NCBI GenBank assembly: GCA_003598065.1
Contig: QZKR01000093.1
Location: forward strand, 1 to 64,000
DNA from: Myxococcales bacterium
Lineage (GTDB): Bacteria; Myxococcota_A; SURF-8
Length of the DNA: 64,000 nucleotides
Direction of reading: 5' to 3'
The notes below the pieces were generated by a model, which was not told where the DNA came from, did no database searches, and saw only the letters and a program-made list of their open reading frames with translations. Both the position numbers and the translations under genes were made by a program. Positions 1 through 7,997 of the stretch are shown here, piece after piece. Each line of letters begins with the position of its first letter. Position 1 is the first letter of the stretch.

Positions 1-206
1 AAGGAGAGAACCGCGAAGCGCCCGACGGTCAGCGTCAGGGCGACCGCGACCACCGCCGGCGGCGGCGGGGCGGTCATCGCGGGCGCGGCGGAAGCGGCCA
101 GGGCGGCCAAGGCGGCCAAGGCGGCCCGAGCGGCGGGCCCTCCGGAACGAGCGGCCCCGGCCCGTCATCCGGTCCAACGGGAGGCGGCCAGCCTCCTTCG
201 ATGTAG
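1..206 (+). CDS. C-terminal tail of a Gly/Arg-rich protein (partial, 5' end outside window)
   Basis: An open frame runs from the window edge to a TAG at 204-206. It encodes about 67 residues of very low complexity: an Arg/Asp-rich stretch, then Gly-Gly-Gln repeats and a Pro/Ser/Gly tail. No domain is visible in the part shown. The stop lies 21 bases before metG, so the two genes are probably co-transcribed. In many bacteria a PSP1-domain (RicT/YaaT) gene precedes metG and tatD, and some of these proteins carry basic C-terminal extensions. That identity is inference from gene order, since the conserved part is not in the window. Confidence 0.55.
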   Translation, partial: GENREAPDGQRQGDRDHRRRRRGGHRGRGGSGQGGQGGQGGPSGGPSGTSGPGPSSGPTGGGQPPSM

Positions 207-227
207 TCAGCCCACAAGGGGAGCAGC

Positions 228-2147
228 ATGACGCGAGACGCCTTTTTCGTCACGACGCCGATTTATTACGTCAACGACGTGCCGCACATCGGCCACGCCT
301 ACACCTCGATCGCCGCCGACGTGATGGCCCGTTTCCATAGGCTCTCCGGACGGCCGACGCGCTTTCTCACCGGTACGGACGAGCACGGCCAGAAGGTGGA
401 GACGGCCGCCGGCAAAGCCGGCAAGTCGCCGAAACAGTTCGCCGACGACGTGGTCGTGCATTTCAAGGAGTTGTGGAAGACGCTGAAAATCTCCCACGAC
501 CGGCTCATCCGCACCACGGACGCCGACCACGAGGCGTTCGTGGCGATTCTCTGGGAAAAGATGCGCCAGGCGGGCGACATCTACCACGGCGATTATGAAG
601 GCTGGTACTGCGTCCACGACGAAACCTTCTGGACGCAGGGGCAGCTTTTGGAGGGCAACCTCTGTCCGAACCCCTGGTGCAAGCGGCCGGTGTCGAAGCA
701 CAAGGAAACGAGCTATTTCTTCCGGCTCTCCAAGTACACCCAGCCGCTCCTGGACTATTACGCCGCGCACCCCGATTTCGTGCTCCCCGATTTCCGCATG
801 AACGAGGTGCGCTCCTTCGTCCAGCAGGGGCTCAACGACCTCTCGATCAGCCGCTCGAATTTCTCCTGGGGCATCCCCGTCCCCGGCGACCCGAAGCACG
901 TGATTTACGTCTGGGTGGACGCCCTGGCCAATTACATCGCCGGCGCGGGCTACATGCACGACCAGAAGATGTACGAGACCTTCTGGCCGGCGGACGTACA
1001 CCTGATCGGCAAGGACATCCTGCGCTTCCATGCCGTCTTCTGGCCGGCGTTTCTGATGTCGGCGGGGCTGCCGCTGCCGGCGCACGTCTTCGCCCACGGC
1101 TTCTGGACCATCGAGGGGCAGAAGATGTCCAAGAGCCTGGGCAATTGGATCGACCCGAACGACATGATCCGCGCCTACGGCCTCGACCCGTTGCGCTTCT
1201 ACCTGATGCGCGAGATCCCGCTCGGCGCGGACGGCGATTTTTCGCAGGCGGCGCTCGTGGGCCGCATCAACAGCGATTTAGCCAACGATCTGGGCAACCT
1301 CTTGTCCCGTTCGCTGGCGATGGTGGGGAAATACCTGGACGGCGTCGTCCCCGCGCCGACGGCGGGCGACTCGCCGCTCGCCAGGCTCTGCCTCGACGCC
1401 GAGGCGCGCTGTTTCGCCGCCATAGCCGAGTGCAACACGCACCGCGCGCTGCTGGCCGCCTGGGACATTATCAGCCGGGCGAATAAATACATCGACGAGG
1501 CCGCCCCGTGGGTGCTGGCGAAGGACGCCGCGAAAAAGCGCGAACTGGAAGGCGTGCTCTACGATCTGTTGGAGGCGCAGCGCCGCCTGGCGATGCTGCT
1601 CTGGCCCTTCATGCCGGACACGGCGGAAAAGATGCTCGCGCAACTCGGCGTCGCGCCGAAGGCGGTCAAGCCTGGGAACTGGGGAGAACTCGCCCAGGGA
1701 ACGACGGTGCGGCGCGGCGAAGCGCTCTTCCCGCGCATCGAAACCAAAGCGCCCGCCCCGGCGGCGGACGCGCCGAAGGCGGCGGAACCAGCACCGGCGG
1801 CCGGCGCGGCTCCGGAAGGCGTGGCCATCGTCTCGTACGACGACTTCGCCAGGTTGCAGTTCAAGGTGGGCGTCGTGCTGGAGGCGGAGCGCGTTCCCAA
1901 GGCCGACAAGCTCTTGAAGCTGCTGGTGGACACCGGCGAAAAGCGGACGATCGTCGCCGGCGTCGCCCAGCACTACGCCCCCGAGGCGATGATCGGCCGG
2001 CAGATCGTCGTGCTCTGCAACCTCGCGCCCCGCGCCCTGCGCGGCATCGAGTCCCACGGCATGCTTCTGGCCGCCAAGGATAAGGAAGGGCATTTGAAAC
2101 TGTTGACGATCGACGGCCCGCTGCCGGCGGGTTCTTCCATAAGCTGA
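228..2147 (+). CDS. metG: Methionyl-tRNA synthetase with C-terminal tRNA-binding domain
   Basis: Charges tRNA-Met with methionine in the cytoplasm. The 639-residue product has the class I signature HIGH at residues 20-23 and KMSKS at 299-303. A zinc-knuckle-like insert includes Cys128, His131, Cys146 and Cys151. The anticodon-binding helical region follows. An Ala/Pro-rich linker leads to an EMAPII/Trbp111-like OB domain (about 534-639) that promotes dimerisation and tRNA binding. ATG 228 is preceded by AAGGGGAG at 216-223. tatD starts three bases after the stop, so metG and tatD form an operon, a pairing common in bacteria. Length and domain order are typical of long-form bacterial MetRS. 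Confidence 0.96.
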   Translation: MTRDAFFVTTPIYYVNDVPHIGHAYTSIAADVMARFHRLSGRPTRFLTGTDEHGQKVETAAGKAGKSPKQFADDVVVHFKELWKTLKISHDRLIRTTDADHEAFVAILWEKMRQAGDIYHGDYEGWYCVHDETFWTQGQLLEGNLCPNPWCKRPVSKHKETSYFFRLSKYTQPLLDYYAAHPDFVLPDFRMNEVRSFVQQGLNDLSISRSNFSWGIPVPGDPKHVIYVWVDALANYIAGAGYMHDQKMYETFWPADVHLIGKDILRFHAVFWPAFLMSAGLPLPAHVFAHGFWTIEGQKMSKSLGNWIDPNDMIRAYGLDPLRFYLMREIPLGADGDFSQAALVGRINSDLANDLGNLLSRSLAMVGKYLDGVVPAPTAGDSPLARLCLDAEARCFAAIAECNTHRALLAAWDIISRANKYIDEAAPWVLAKDAAKKRELEGVLYDLLEAQRRLAMLLWPFMPDTAEKMLAQLGVAPKAVKPGNWGELAQGTTVRRGEALFPRIETKAPAPAADAPKAAEPAPAAGAAPEGVAIVSYDDFARLQFKVGVVLEAERVPKADKLLKLLVDTGEKRTIVAGVAQHYAPEAMIGRQIVVLCNLAPRALRGIESHGMLLAAKDKEGHLKLLTIDGPLPAGSSIS

Positions 2148-2150
2148 CGC

Positions 2151-2957
2151 ATGCTGATCGACACCCACGCCCATCTTTCGACGCCGCATTACGACAAGGA
2201 TCGCCAGGAGGTCCTGGCGCGCGGCTTCGAGAAAGGACTCGCCGGCTACGTGGAGATCGGCGCGGTCTTCGGTTTCGCCGGCAACGAGAAGGCGCGCGAA
2301 CTGGCGGAGAGCGACGCGCGGGTGGCCTTCACCGTCGGTCTGCATCCGCACGACGCCAGGCTGATGAACGACGCCGAATGGGCGCGGCTGGAAGAACTGG
2401 CCTTGCGGCACCCGAAGGCCGTGGGCATCGGCGAAACGGGGCTCGACTATTTCTACGATCATTCGCCGCCCGAGATGCAGCGGGCCGCCCTCGTTCGCCA
2501 TATCGATCTGGCGCGGCGCGCGAAGAAGCCGCTCGTCATCCACGACCGCGACGCCCACGAGGACGTCTTCGGCATCCTCGAAGCGGAAGGGGCCTTCGAC
2601 GGTCCGGGCGAGTTCCACTGTTTTTCGGGCGACTGGGCCTTTGCCCGGCGCGTGATCGACAAGGGCTGGATGATCGCCCTGGGCGGCATCGTCACCTTCC
2701 CCAAGGCGGACGAACTGCACTACATCGCCCGGCGCGCGCCGCTCGAATCGCTGCTGATCGAAACCGACAGCCCCTATCTCACGCCCGTCCCGCATCGCGG
2801 CAAGCGCAACGAGCCCTGGATGGTGCGCCTCGTGGCCGAGCGCATCGCCGAGTTGCGCTTCATGGACGTGGAGGCGTTGATCGCCGCCACCGGCGACAAC
2901 GCGCGGCGGTTTTTCGGACTGGATGCGGCGCTCGGATTGGGTAGGGCTGGAGGATAA
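2151..2957 (+). CDS. tatD: TatD-family metal-dependent deoxyribonuclease
   Basis: A 268-residue TIM-barrel metallohydrolase of the TatD family, which contains Mg2+-dependent 3'-5' DNases linked to DNA repair and DNA turnover. Visible metal ligands are His6 and His8 in DTHAHL, a Glu in GIGETGLDYFYD (about 95), His in VIHDRD (about 130), His in FHCFSG (about 155) and Asp in ETDSPYL (205). Length matches the family. The gene starts just after metG and shares its transcript. Whether it is a DNase in this organism is inference from the family; the fold assignment is secure. Confidence 0.93.
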   Translation: MLIDTHAHLSTPHYDKDRQEVLARGFEKGLAGYVEIGAVFGFAGNEKARELAESDARVAFTVGLHPHDARLMNDAEWARLEELALRHPKAVGIGETGLDYFYDHSPPEMQRAALVRHIDLARRAKKPLVIHDRDAHEDVFGILEAEGAFDGPGEFHCFSGDWAFARRVIDKGWMIALGGIVTFPKADELHYIARRAPLESLLIETDSPYLTPVPHRGKRNEPWMVRLVAERIAELRFMDVEALIAATGDNARRFFGLDAALGLGRAGG

Positions 2958-3004
2958 TTAGGTTATTTAATAGATTTCTGAGACTTGCGTTCGCGATAAA
3001 AGAC

Positions 3005-3033
3005 TTGACAAGCATGTGACCGTAAGGTATGGA
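3005..3033 (+). promoter_or_regulatory. Candidate sigma70 promoter for infA
   Basis: TTGACA at 3005-3010 is followed after 17 bases by TATGGA at 3028-3033. The -35 is a perfect consensus; the -10 matches weakly beyond TAT. It would give infA a leader of about 70 bases and separate it from metG-tatD. Confidence 0.45.
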
Positions 3034-3112
3034 AATCGCGGTTAAAAGTGCGTTAGGTCCGCGCGGCGGATGCCGGGCGCGACCTTCGGAGCACGAAAGG
3101 GACAGGCAGTCG

Positions 3113-3382
3113 ATGAGTCGTGACGACCTTATTCAGCTCGACGGAACGGTGGTCGAAGTCCTGACGGACGGGAACTTCAAGGTGGAGACGGACACGGGGC
3201 AGGCCCTGTTGGCGCGTCTCGCCGGCAAGCTGCGCAAGTTCCGCATCCGCGTGATCCTGGGCGACCGCGTCACCGTCGGAGTGAGTCCCTACGATCCTTC
3301 GCACGGCCTGATCCTCCATCGCCACCGCGAAGACAACCGCGGCCCCGCCGGACCGCCGCCGAGGCGCGGCAACAGGCGCTAG
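3113..3382 (+). CDS. infA: Translation initiation factor IF-1
   Basis: Small S1-like OB-fold protein that binds the ribosomal A site during initiation and assists IF-2 and IF-3. The core runs from DLIQLDGTVVEVLTDGNFKV to a basic GDRVTVGVSPYDPSHG region. ATG 3113 was chosen because the open frame upstream lacks family similarity, AAAGGGA at 3096-3102 is well placed, and this start gives the standard MSRDDLI N-terminus. The product is 89 residues against about 72 for most bacterial IF-1. The extra residues are a basic, Pro/Arg-rich C-terminal tail. It lies downstream of tatD with its own likely promoter. Confidence 0.9.
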   Translation: MSRDDLIQLDGTVVEVLTDGNFKVETDTGQALLARLAGKLRKFRIRVILGDRVTVGVSPYDPSHGLILHRHREDNRGPAGPPPRRGNRR

Positions 3383-3427
3383 GCGGTCGGTTCCTTTCCG
3401 ATTCAGCATTTCCCCGAAGTTTTGCAG

Positions 3428-3530
3428 GATGGGCATTTTTTATGCCCATCATTTCCCGTCTTTGACGGGCAAGAAAATCGCCCATCTTACGCCTCCGAAA
3501 TATTTAGGACCAGGCGTGGACGCCTGCTCC
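3428..3530. repeat. Intergenic palindrome cluster (hairpin repeats, copy 1)
   Basis: Three hairpins lie in a row downstream of infA: 3428-3435 pairs perfectly with 3443-3450 (GATGGGCA arm), 3455-3460 with 3464-3469 (CCCGTC arm), and 3511-3517 with 3520-3526 (CAGGCGT arm). On the opposite strand this block closely resembles 27816-27855 and 28446-28479, so it is a dispersed repeat and not only an infA terminator. The first hairpin may still terminate infA transcription. Confidence 0.7.
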
Positions 3531-3616
3531 AACACTGGCAAGCCTCACTTCGTTTCGCTTCGCCAGCGCCACCCGCCGATTTTCGATCAATTGGAGCCGG
3601 ACGGAACGCTCGGGGT

Positions 3617-4327
3617 CTACCCGCCGCCATGATCCGTCCGGACCAGGACGCCGGAGACCGTCTGGTGCAGGCGTTCCAGCAGGGCATGAATGAGGATCAC
3701 CACGCCCGCCATCTCGCACATTTCCTCGCCGGTGACGATGATCGAATAGAGAAAATTTTCCTCCCCGAAGCGCGAGGCATACAAGCCGCTGAGCATCTCC
3801 ACGCCGATGGCCCCCCCTACGTAAACGAACGCGGCGAGGAAAAACAGCTTCCGAAGGCGCGAGGGGAGATGGAACAGAAAGCGCAGGTAGATCAGCCCGA
3901 CTAAAGCCACTGAGGCGAGTCCCGCGATCACCCAGCCGTAATACAGCAACCCTTGGGTATGCAGCGATTCCCGAATCGGCTCGACCATGTGGTCGTGGAT
4001 CATTCCCACTTCGTCGATCGAGAGGCAGAACAGAATCACCGCCAGGCCGGCCCAATGCCACCTGTAGCGGTCTCCCTCCAGCCATTTGGTCTTCGCGAGA
4101 ACGGCCATCAGCGCCGCCGCGATCATCAACGCGAAACCGGAATACCAGGTGGAGATATTCGCCTCGTTGTCCAGATAGAACATATAGACGAAACCGTACA
4201 GGCGTCCGTGACCGAACGCGTATTTCGCGACCTGGCCGATGACGCTCAGGATGCAGAGGATGAAAACCGCGGTGAAGAGGACTTTTGTCGCCTTTCCGGG
4301 GGCGGGAAGCCGCCATTCCACCATCAT
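3617..4327 (-). CDS. Uncharacterised polytopic membrane protein
   Basis: A 236-residue protein with about six hydrophobic segments, beginning with a membrane-spanning stretch at residues 15-37. A conserved-looking acidic/His motif, SIDEVGMIHDHM, follows the third segment. Similar SIDE...H motifs occur in unassigned bacterial membrane proteins, so the residues may bind metal or protons, but no function is known. ATG 4327 is preceded by AGGA with 8-base spacing. It stands alone between infA and the duplicated sulfatase end. I do not recognise a named family. Confidence 0.75.
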   Translation of the reverse strand: MMVEWRLPAPGKATKVLFTAVFILCILSVIGQVAKYAFGHGRLYGFVYMFYLDNEANISTWYSGFALMIAAALMAVLAKTKWLEGDRYRWHWAGLAVILFCLSIDEVGMIHDHMVEPIRESLHTQGLLYYGWVIAGLASVALVGLIYLRFLFHLPSRLRKLFFLAAFVYVGGAIGVEMLSGLYASRFGEENFLYSIIVTGEEMCEMAGVVILIHALLERLHQTVSGVLVRTDHGGG

Positions 4328-4400
4328 TGGGGTGTTCCTTTTTCCCTTAACCCTTCACCATTATAAGAAAAGGGGCGGAATCGAGTATGACTAAAGGTTT

Positions 4401-4428
4401 AATCAAAGCCCCGGGAAGATGCGGGGCC
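4401..4428 (-). terminator. Candidate intrinsic terminator downstream of the duplicated sulfatase 3' end
   Basis: On the minus strand a GCCCCG/CGGGGC stem (4422-4427 and 4408-4413, 8-base loop) is followed by TTTGATT. It lies 12 bases after the stop codon of the duplicated gene end at 4440-4526. This is the arrangement expected of the original terminator of that gene. Confidence 0.5.
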
Positions 4429-4439
4429 GTCGAGTGCGA

Positions 4440-4526
4440 TCAGCCGCCGTCGGCGCGGGTGTCCGACGACGCTCCCGACGTGTCTTTCTTGGCCGCGAGG
4501 CGATACCAGCCGGTGTCCTGCTTCAG
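4440..4526 (-). pseudogene. Duplicated 3' end of the sulfatase-fold gene (29-codon remnant)
   Basis: These 87 bases repeat 5398-5487, the end of the sulfatase-fold gene, in the same orientation. The first 32 and last 45 bases are identical. The middle differs and is one codon shorter, so the frame and the TGA are kept. Read on the minus strand it encodes LKQDTGWYRLAAKKD followed by TSGASSDTRADGG; the intact gene has ATSSSSSDTRADGG. No sulfatase sequence precedes it. The 3-base difference preserves the frame, which suggests either selection before duplication or a homologous gene end brought in from elsewhere. Confidence 0.85.
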
Positions 4527-4647
4527 AGATGTACGACGGGCAACTTGTTACCGTAACGATTCCTTTTCATTCGCCGAATCCATCATTCTGTTCCATCTCT
4601 TGTCGCCACCGAGATAATAAGCTATCGTAGAGCATGGAGGTTCTAGG
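4527..4647. other. Non-coding lead-in to the PIN gene with a 9-bp arm
   Basis: This 121-base stretch is visibly richer in A and T than its surroundings. It contains GTAACGATT at 4553-4561, which is repeated in inverted orientation at 5338-5346 beyond the PIN module. No open frame is convincing. The ribosome-binding site GGAGG at 4636-4640 belongs to the next gene. Confidence 0.5.
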
Positions 4648-5136
4648 TTGAAACCGCGCATCTACATTGACACGTCCGTTTTTGGAGTGTCGATAACGAC
4701 GCTGAACGATCCCAAATCGCGTTTCATGCGCGAGTATGCGCGGCGATTTTTTTCGTTGCGTTCAGGATACGAGGGCTTCATTTCGGAAGTCGTCCTTCAG
4801 GAAGTCGGAATGGCTCCTGCCGCCGTGAAAGAAGCCCTTAAACCGTTGATAAGCGGATTTCCGCTTCTGCCTCTCACTCCGGTTGCTCTGGATGTCGCTC
4901 GAATGTATCGCACCCGATTCGTGATGCCGACGGGCAACGAATCCGATTCGGTTCACGTGGCCATCGCAGTCGTGCATCGAATGGATTCCATCGTGACTTG
5001 GAACTTGAAACACATGGCCAACCCCGCCAAGCAGGAAACATTGAGGCTGATAAATAGCAGCCTGAGTTTGCCGTCGCCGGTGATATGCTCTCCTCTGGAG
5101 TGGGTGTCCAGCCTGGACGTGGAGGAGGAACCGTGA
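4648..5136 (+). CDS. PIN-domain protein, VapC-like putative toxin nuclease
   Basis: A 162-residue PIN-fold protein; such proteins are Mg2+-dependent ribonucleases, commonly type II toxins. Acidic residues in the expected places are Asp8 (YIDTSVFG), Glu52, Asp100 (SDSVHVA) and Asp113 (MDSIVTWN). The TWNLKH motif marks a PIN subfamily often paired with a short partner protein. The start is TTG at 4648 with GGAGG at 4636-4640; no better ATG keeps the YIDTS motif. The stop overlaps the start of the next gene by four bases. The gene is richer in A and T than its neighbours. It sits between two copies of a sulfatase gene end, which suggests acquisition by transfer. Confidence 0.85.
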   Translation: MKPRIYIDTSVFGVSITTLNDPKSRFMREYARRFFSLRSGYEGFISEVVLQEVGMAPAAVKEALKPLISGFPLLPLTPVALDVARMYRTRFVMPTGNESDSVHVAIAVVHRMDSIVTWNLKHMANPAKQETLRLINSSLSLPSPVICSPLEWVSSLDVEEEP

Positions 5137-5339
5137 CCGAAAAAAAGAAAACAAAAGACCCTCTGGCCATTGACTTTCTGAAGCTGCAACGACGAATCCG
5201 CGAAAATCTTTCGCAGGAAGCGGATGGCGATTTGGAGAAAGCTGCCGAGATCTGGCGAAAGGGCGCCGCGGAATTGCTGGGCGAGATGAAAAAGGGCAAA
5301 AAGCCATCGCGGACCGAACCCGCTTCATCCCTTCGTTAA
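5133..5339 (+). CDS. Small charged partner protein, putative antitoxin of the PIN protein
   Basis: A 68-residue, highly charged helical protein starting at GTG 5133, which overlaps the PIN stop (GTGA). GGAGGAGGA lies just upstream. The first half has DPLAIDFLKLQRRIRENLSQ, a pattern seen in the short proteins that follow this type of PIN gene (DP...RRIRE). The second half is a Lys/Glu-rich helix. Translational coupling and pairing with the PIN gene suggest it is the antitoxin, although no DNA-binding fold is evident. In most VapBC operons the antitoxin comes first; here it is second. Confidence 0.65.
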   Translation: MTEKKKTKDPLAIDFLKLQRRIRENLSQEADGDLEKAAEIWRKGAAELLGEMKKGKKPSRTEPASSLR

Positions 5340-5397
5340 TCGTTACCAATGAAGATGGAGTAGGATGCCTTCCTGCCCGGAAATGCCCGCTACGCTC

Positions 5398-7695
5398 TCA
5401 GCCGCCGTCGGCGCGGGTGTCCGACGACGACGACGATGTCGCGTCTTTCTTGGCCGCGAGGCGATACCAGCCGGTGTCCTGCTTCAGGTGGCGCAGGCGG
5501 AACTCGGACAGCTTCTGCCGCATGATCGCCGCCTGCTCGGGGTTCGTTTCGAAGAGGTTGCGCGTTTCGCGCGGATCGGCGGACAGGTCGTACAATTCGA
5601 AAAGCTGCTCGTTGGCGCGGAAGATCAACTTCCAGTTGTTGTCCACCAGGGCCTGCATCGACCAGGGGAAGGTAGGCGATTGCAGCTTCTCGATGTAGAC
5701 CGGCCCGCGTCCCTCGTCGCGGCCTTCGAGCATCAGCGACGCGAGCGAGCGGCCCTGTAGCGGGCTTGCCGGCTCGATGCCCACCAGATCGTAAATCGTC
5801 GGCGCGATATCCACGAGGCTCACGGGCTGATCGACGACGCGCGGTTCGAGGCCGGGGATGTGGATAAGCAGCGGCACGCGGACGGACTCGTCGTATACCT
5901 GGCTGCCGTGGTACTTCATCCCGTGCTCCTCGAATTCCTCCCCGTGGTCGGCGGTGACGATGAGGATGCTGTTGTCGTACCAGGGGGAATCCTCGAAGTA
6001 GTCGATGAACCGGGCGATCTGCTGGCTGGTGAAACGCAGTTCGCCGTCATAGAGGTCCTTCTGCGACTTGCCGAAGTTGATGCCCTTATGCTTCATGTAA
6101 AGGAAATGGGGATCGAAGTAGTGCAGCCAGAGGAAAAGCTGGCCGGAACGGTTGGAGATGCGATCCAGGTATTCCATCGCCTGATCGGTGATGAGATCGT
6201 CGGTGACGGCGCTCTCGGCGTGGCCGCGCATTTTGAAGGCGCGCGTGTCCCACCAGTCCGCCGTGCGCCGCAGGTTGCGCTGATCGAAATACCAGTAGGA
6301 AAACACTCCGGCGGTCATGTAGCCTTCGCGCTTCAACCGCTCCCAAACGACTTCCGTTCCCGACTGCACCTTGGGGAAGTTGGAGTATTTCTCCCAGTGG
6401 ATCTGCGTGGGATACATGCCGCTGGCGAGCACGGGCAGCGAATAGGCCGTCGTCGGCGCTTGCGCGTAGGCATGCCGGAAGACGATGCTCTTCTCGGCGA
6501 GTTTGTCCAGTTCGGGCGTGGTGTCGCGCGGATAGCCGAGCCAGCCGGCATGATCGGCGCGGAAGGCGTCGATGGTGATGAGGACGACGTTGTATTTCTG
6601 GCGCAGTTTGTCGATGCGGTCGGCCAGCAGCGCGTCGCGGCGCTCCTCCTCTTCCTCGAAACGCGGCGCGTCGCCGCCGAAGCAGTCATCGTCGATGCTG
6701 TTGCCGGGGATCTCCTGGGCCATCGGATGCACGAAGGGGTCCTCGTCGTTGCAGTCGCCGCCGCGCAGGATGGACGAGAAGCCGTCGCGATCGGAGTCCG
6801 TCATCCCCTGCATCGCCATGATGATCGGTTTGGACACCGGGCTGTAATTGCGCAGGATGCTCGCCACTTGCGGTTGCGAGGGGAAGGCGAGGATGGTGAA
6901 CGTCACCATCACGATCACCAGCGCCGCCCAGCCTCCGAGGCTCACGTAATGCGAAAACGCCGCCGCCAGATCGCGGCCGAGGGGGCTGGCGAAGAGCTGG
7001 TAAATAACGAAATGGGTCAGCAGAAACGCCGCCGCCAGGATGAACGGTTTTGGATCGAGGATGTTGAAGAGGTACAGGTTGCGCCAGACGAGAAATGCGC
7101 TCGCCAGCAGGACGCCTGAAATCATTAGGACAAGTTCGAGCCGCAGCAGGCGGCGGGCGAGAAATCGCTCAGTCTTTTTTCCGATCGCGGCAATGGCCCG
7201 ATTCGCCCAGGAATAAACAAGTACGCCGAGCGGGATCAGAAGGAAGGCGACGATGGTGAAGACGAGCGCCGCGAGCGGCTTGTTGTTGTAGGCAGTGGAA
7301 AAGTGCAGCTGTGCGACGTAGACGCATAGCGTTGCGAAGCCCGTCGCGGCGATCACTCCTCCCAACCAGGCGGCGCTCCGGCGGTCGGCTTCCGGATCCT
7401 GCCGGCTCTGCTTCAGCGACGTCTCGGCGCGGCCGAACGGATCCACGTGGGTGACAATGGCCTGCCAGGAGAGGCCACCGATCACCCCAAATAGCGTTAC
7501 AAGCATCCACAGGAATGAGGTGGAAACAAATAAGTTCCATATCCACGCTCCGAGGCTGTCAAAGTAAGTCGGGGCGGAGATGGCGATCACCACTTGTTCG
7601 CCCACAATCACCACCAGCGAGGCAATCCACGCCGCCAGTCCGAAACGCCGGGCGACCAGCTTTCCCGCCAGAGTTTTACGTCTCCACCGCCACAC
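5398..7695 (-). CDS. Membrane-anchored sulfatase/phosphatase-fold protein with MopE-like insert
   Basis: A 765-residue protein. The first 270 residues contain about six membrane segments. Residues 298-345 form an Asp/Cys-rich metal-binding insert (SDRDGFSS, GGDCNDEDP, SIDDDCFGGD) like those of MopE-type proteins. From about 365 an alkaline-phosphatase-superfamily domain follows, with ITIDAFRADH (metal Asp), a region PTTAYSLPVLASG where sulfatases carry the catalytic residue, and TADHGEEFEEHG near 583. The sulfatase CxPSR motif is absent, so Ser or Thr may act as nucleophile, as in phosphoglycerol-transferase-type relatives. The substrate is unknown. The start is GTG 7695. The last 29 codons are duplicated at 4440-4526. 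Confidence 0.82.
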   Translation of the reverse strand: MWRWRRKTLAGKLVARRFGLAAWIASLVVIVGEQVVIAISAPTYFDSLGAWIWNLFVSTSFLWMLVTLFGVIGGLSWQAIVTHVDPFGRAETSLKQSRQDPEADRRSAAWLGGVIAATGFATLCVYVAQLHFSTAYNNKPLAALVFTIVAFLLIPLGVLVYSWANRAIAAIGKKTERFLARRLLRLELVLMISGVLLASAFLVWRNLYLFNILDPKPFILAAAFLLTHFVIYQLFASPLGRDLAAAFSHYVSLGGWAALVIVMVTFTILAFPSQPQVASILRNYSPVSKPIIMAMQGMTDSDRDGFSSILRGGDCNDEDPFVHPMAQEIPGNSIDDDCFGGDAPRFEEEEERRDALLADRIDKLRQKYNVVLITIDAFRADHAGWLGYPRDTTPELDKLAEKSIVFRHAYAQAPTTAYSLPVLASGMYPTQIHWEKYSNFPKVQSGTEVVWERLKREGYMTAGVFSYWYFDQRNLRRTADWWDTRAFKMRGHAESAVTDDLITDQAMEYLDRISNRSGQLFLWLHYFDPHFLYMKHKGINFGKSQKDLYDGELRFTSQQIARFIDYFEDSPWYDNSILIVTADHGEEFEEHGMKYHGSQVYDESVRVPLLIHIPGLEPRVVDQPVSLVDIAPTIYDLVGIEPASPLQGRSLASLMLEGRDEGRGPVYIEKLQSPTFPWSMQALVDNNWKLIFRANEQLFELYDLSADPRETRNLFETNPEQAAIMRQKLSEFRLRHLKQDTGWYRLAAKKDATSSSSSDTRADGG

Positions 7696-7997
7696 AATGC
7701 ACCTACCGTCAGGCCTCGGAATGATACTAAATTATGCTAAATTAAGCAAACTTTCGTAACGTTTTTCTCGCTTGTTCGTCTCCTTTTGCTCCAGACTCCA
7801 TGCCCCATAGACGAATCGATTCGCTATGCCTCTTTGAGAACCCGTTTATTCTGCCACGATTTCGGGTAAGGTCAAGAGATAATTAGGGGTTTGCGAACCA
7901 GGAGGTGAAGCGGAAAGGCTGTGACTCATGTGTCGAAGTCGGGAAACGCTACGTTGGCAGGGCGAAAAATCGGAGAAATTCTACTCACCTATGATCG
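7696..7997. other. Intergenic region, probable promoter region of the sulfatase-fold gene
   Basis: A 302-base stretch without a convincing gene. The 7725-7755 part is A/T-rich and contains a short direct repeat CTAAATTA, compatible with a minus-strand promoter for the sulfatase-fold gene, but no clean -35/-10 pair stands out. A perfect 12-base palindrome CGAATCGATTCG lies at 7812-7823. Nothing else is recognised. Confidence 0.4.

Noticed and set aside
1278-2795. 505-residue minus-strand open frame across metG and tatD
   Set aside because: It overlaps two clear genes, is Arg/Gly/Asp-biased as antisense frames of GC-rich genes are, and has no motif or RBS.
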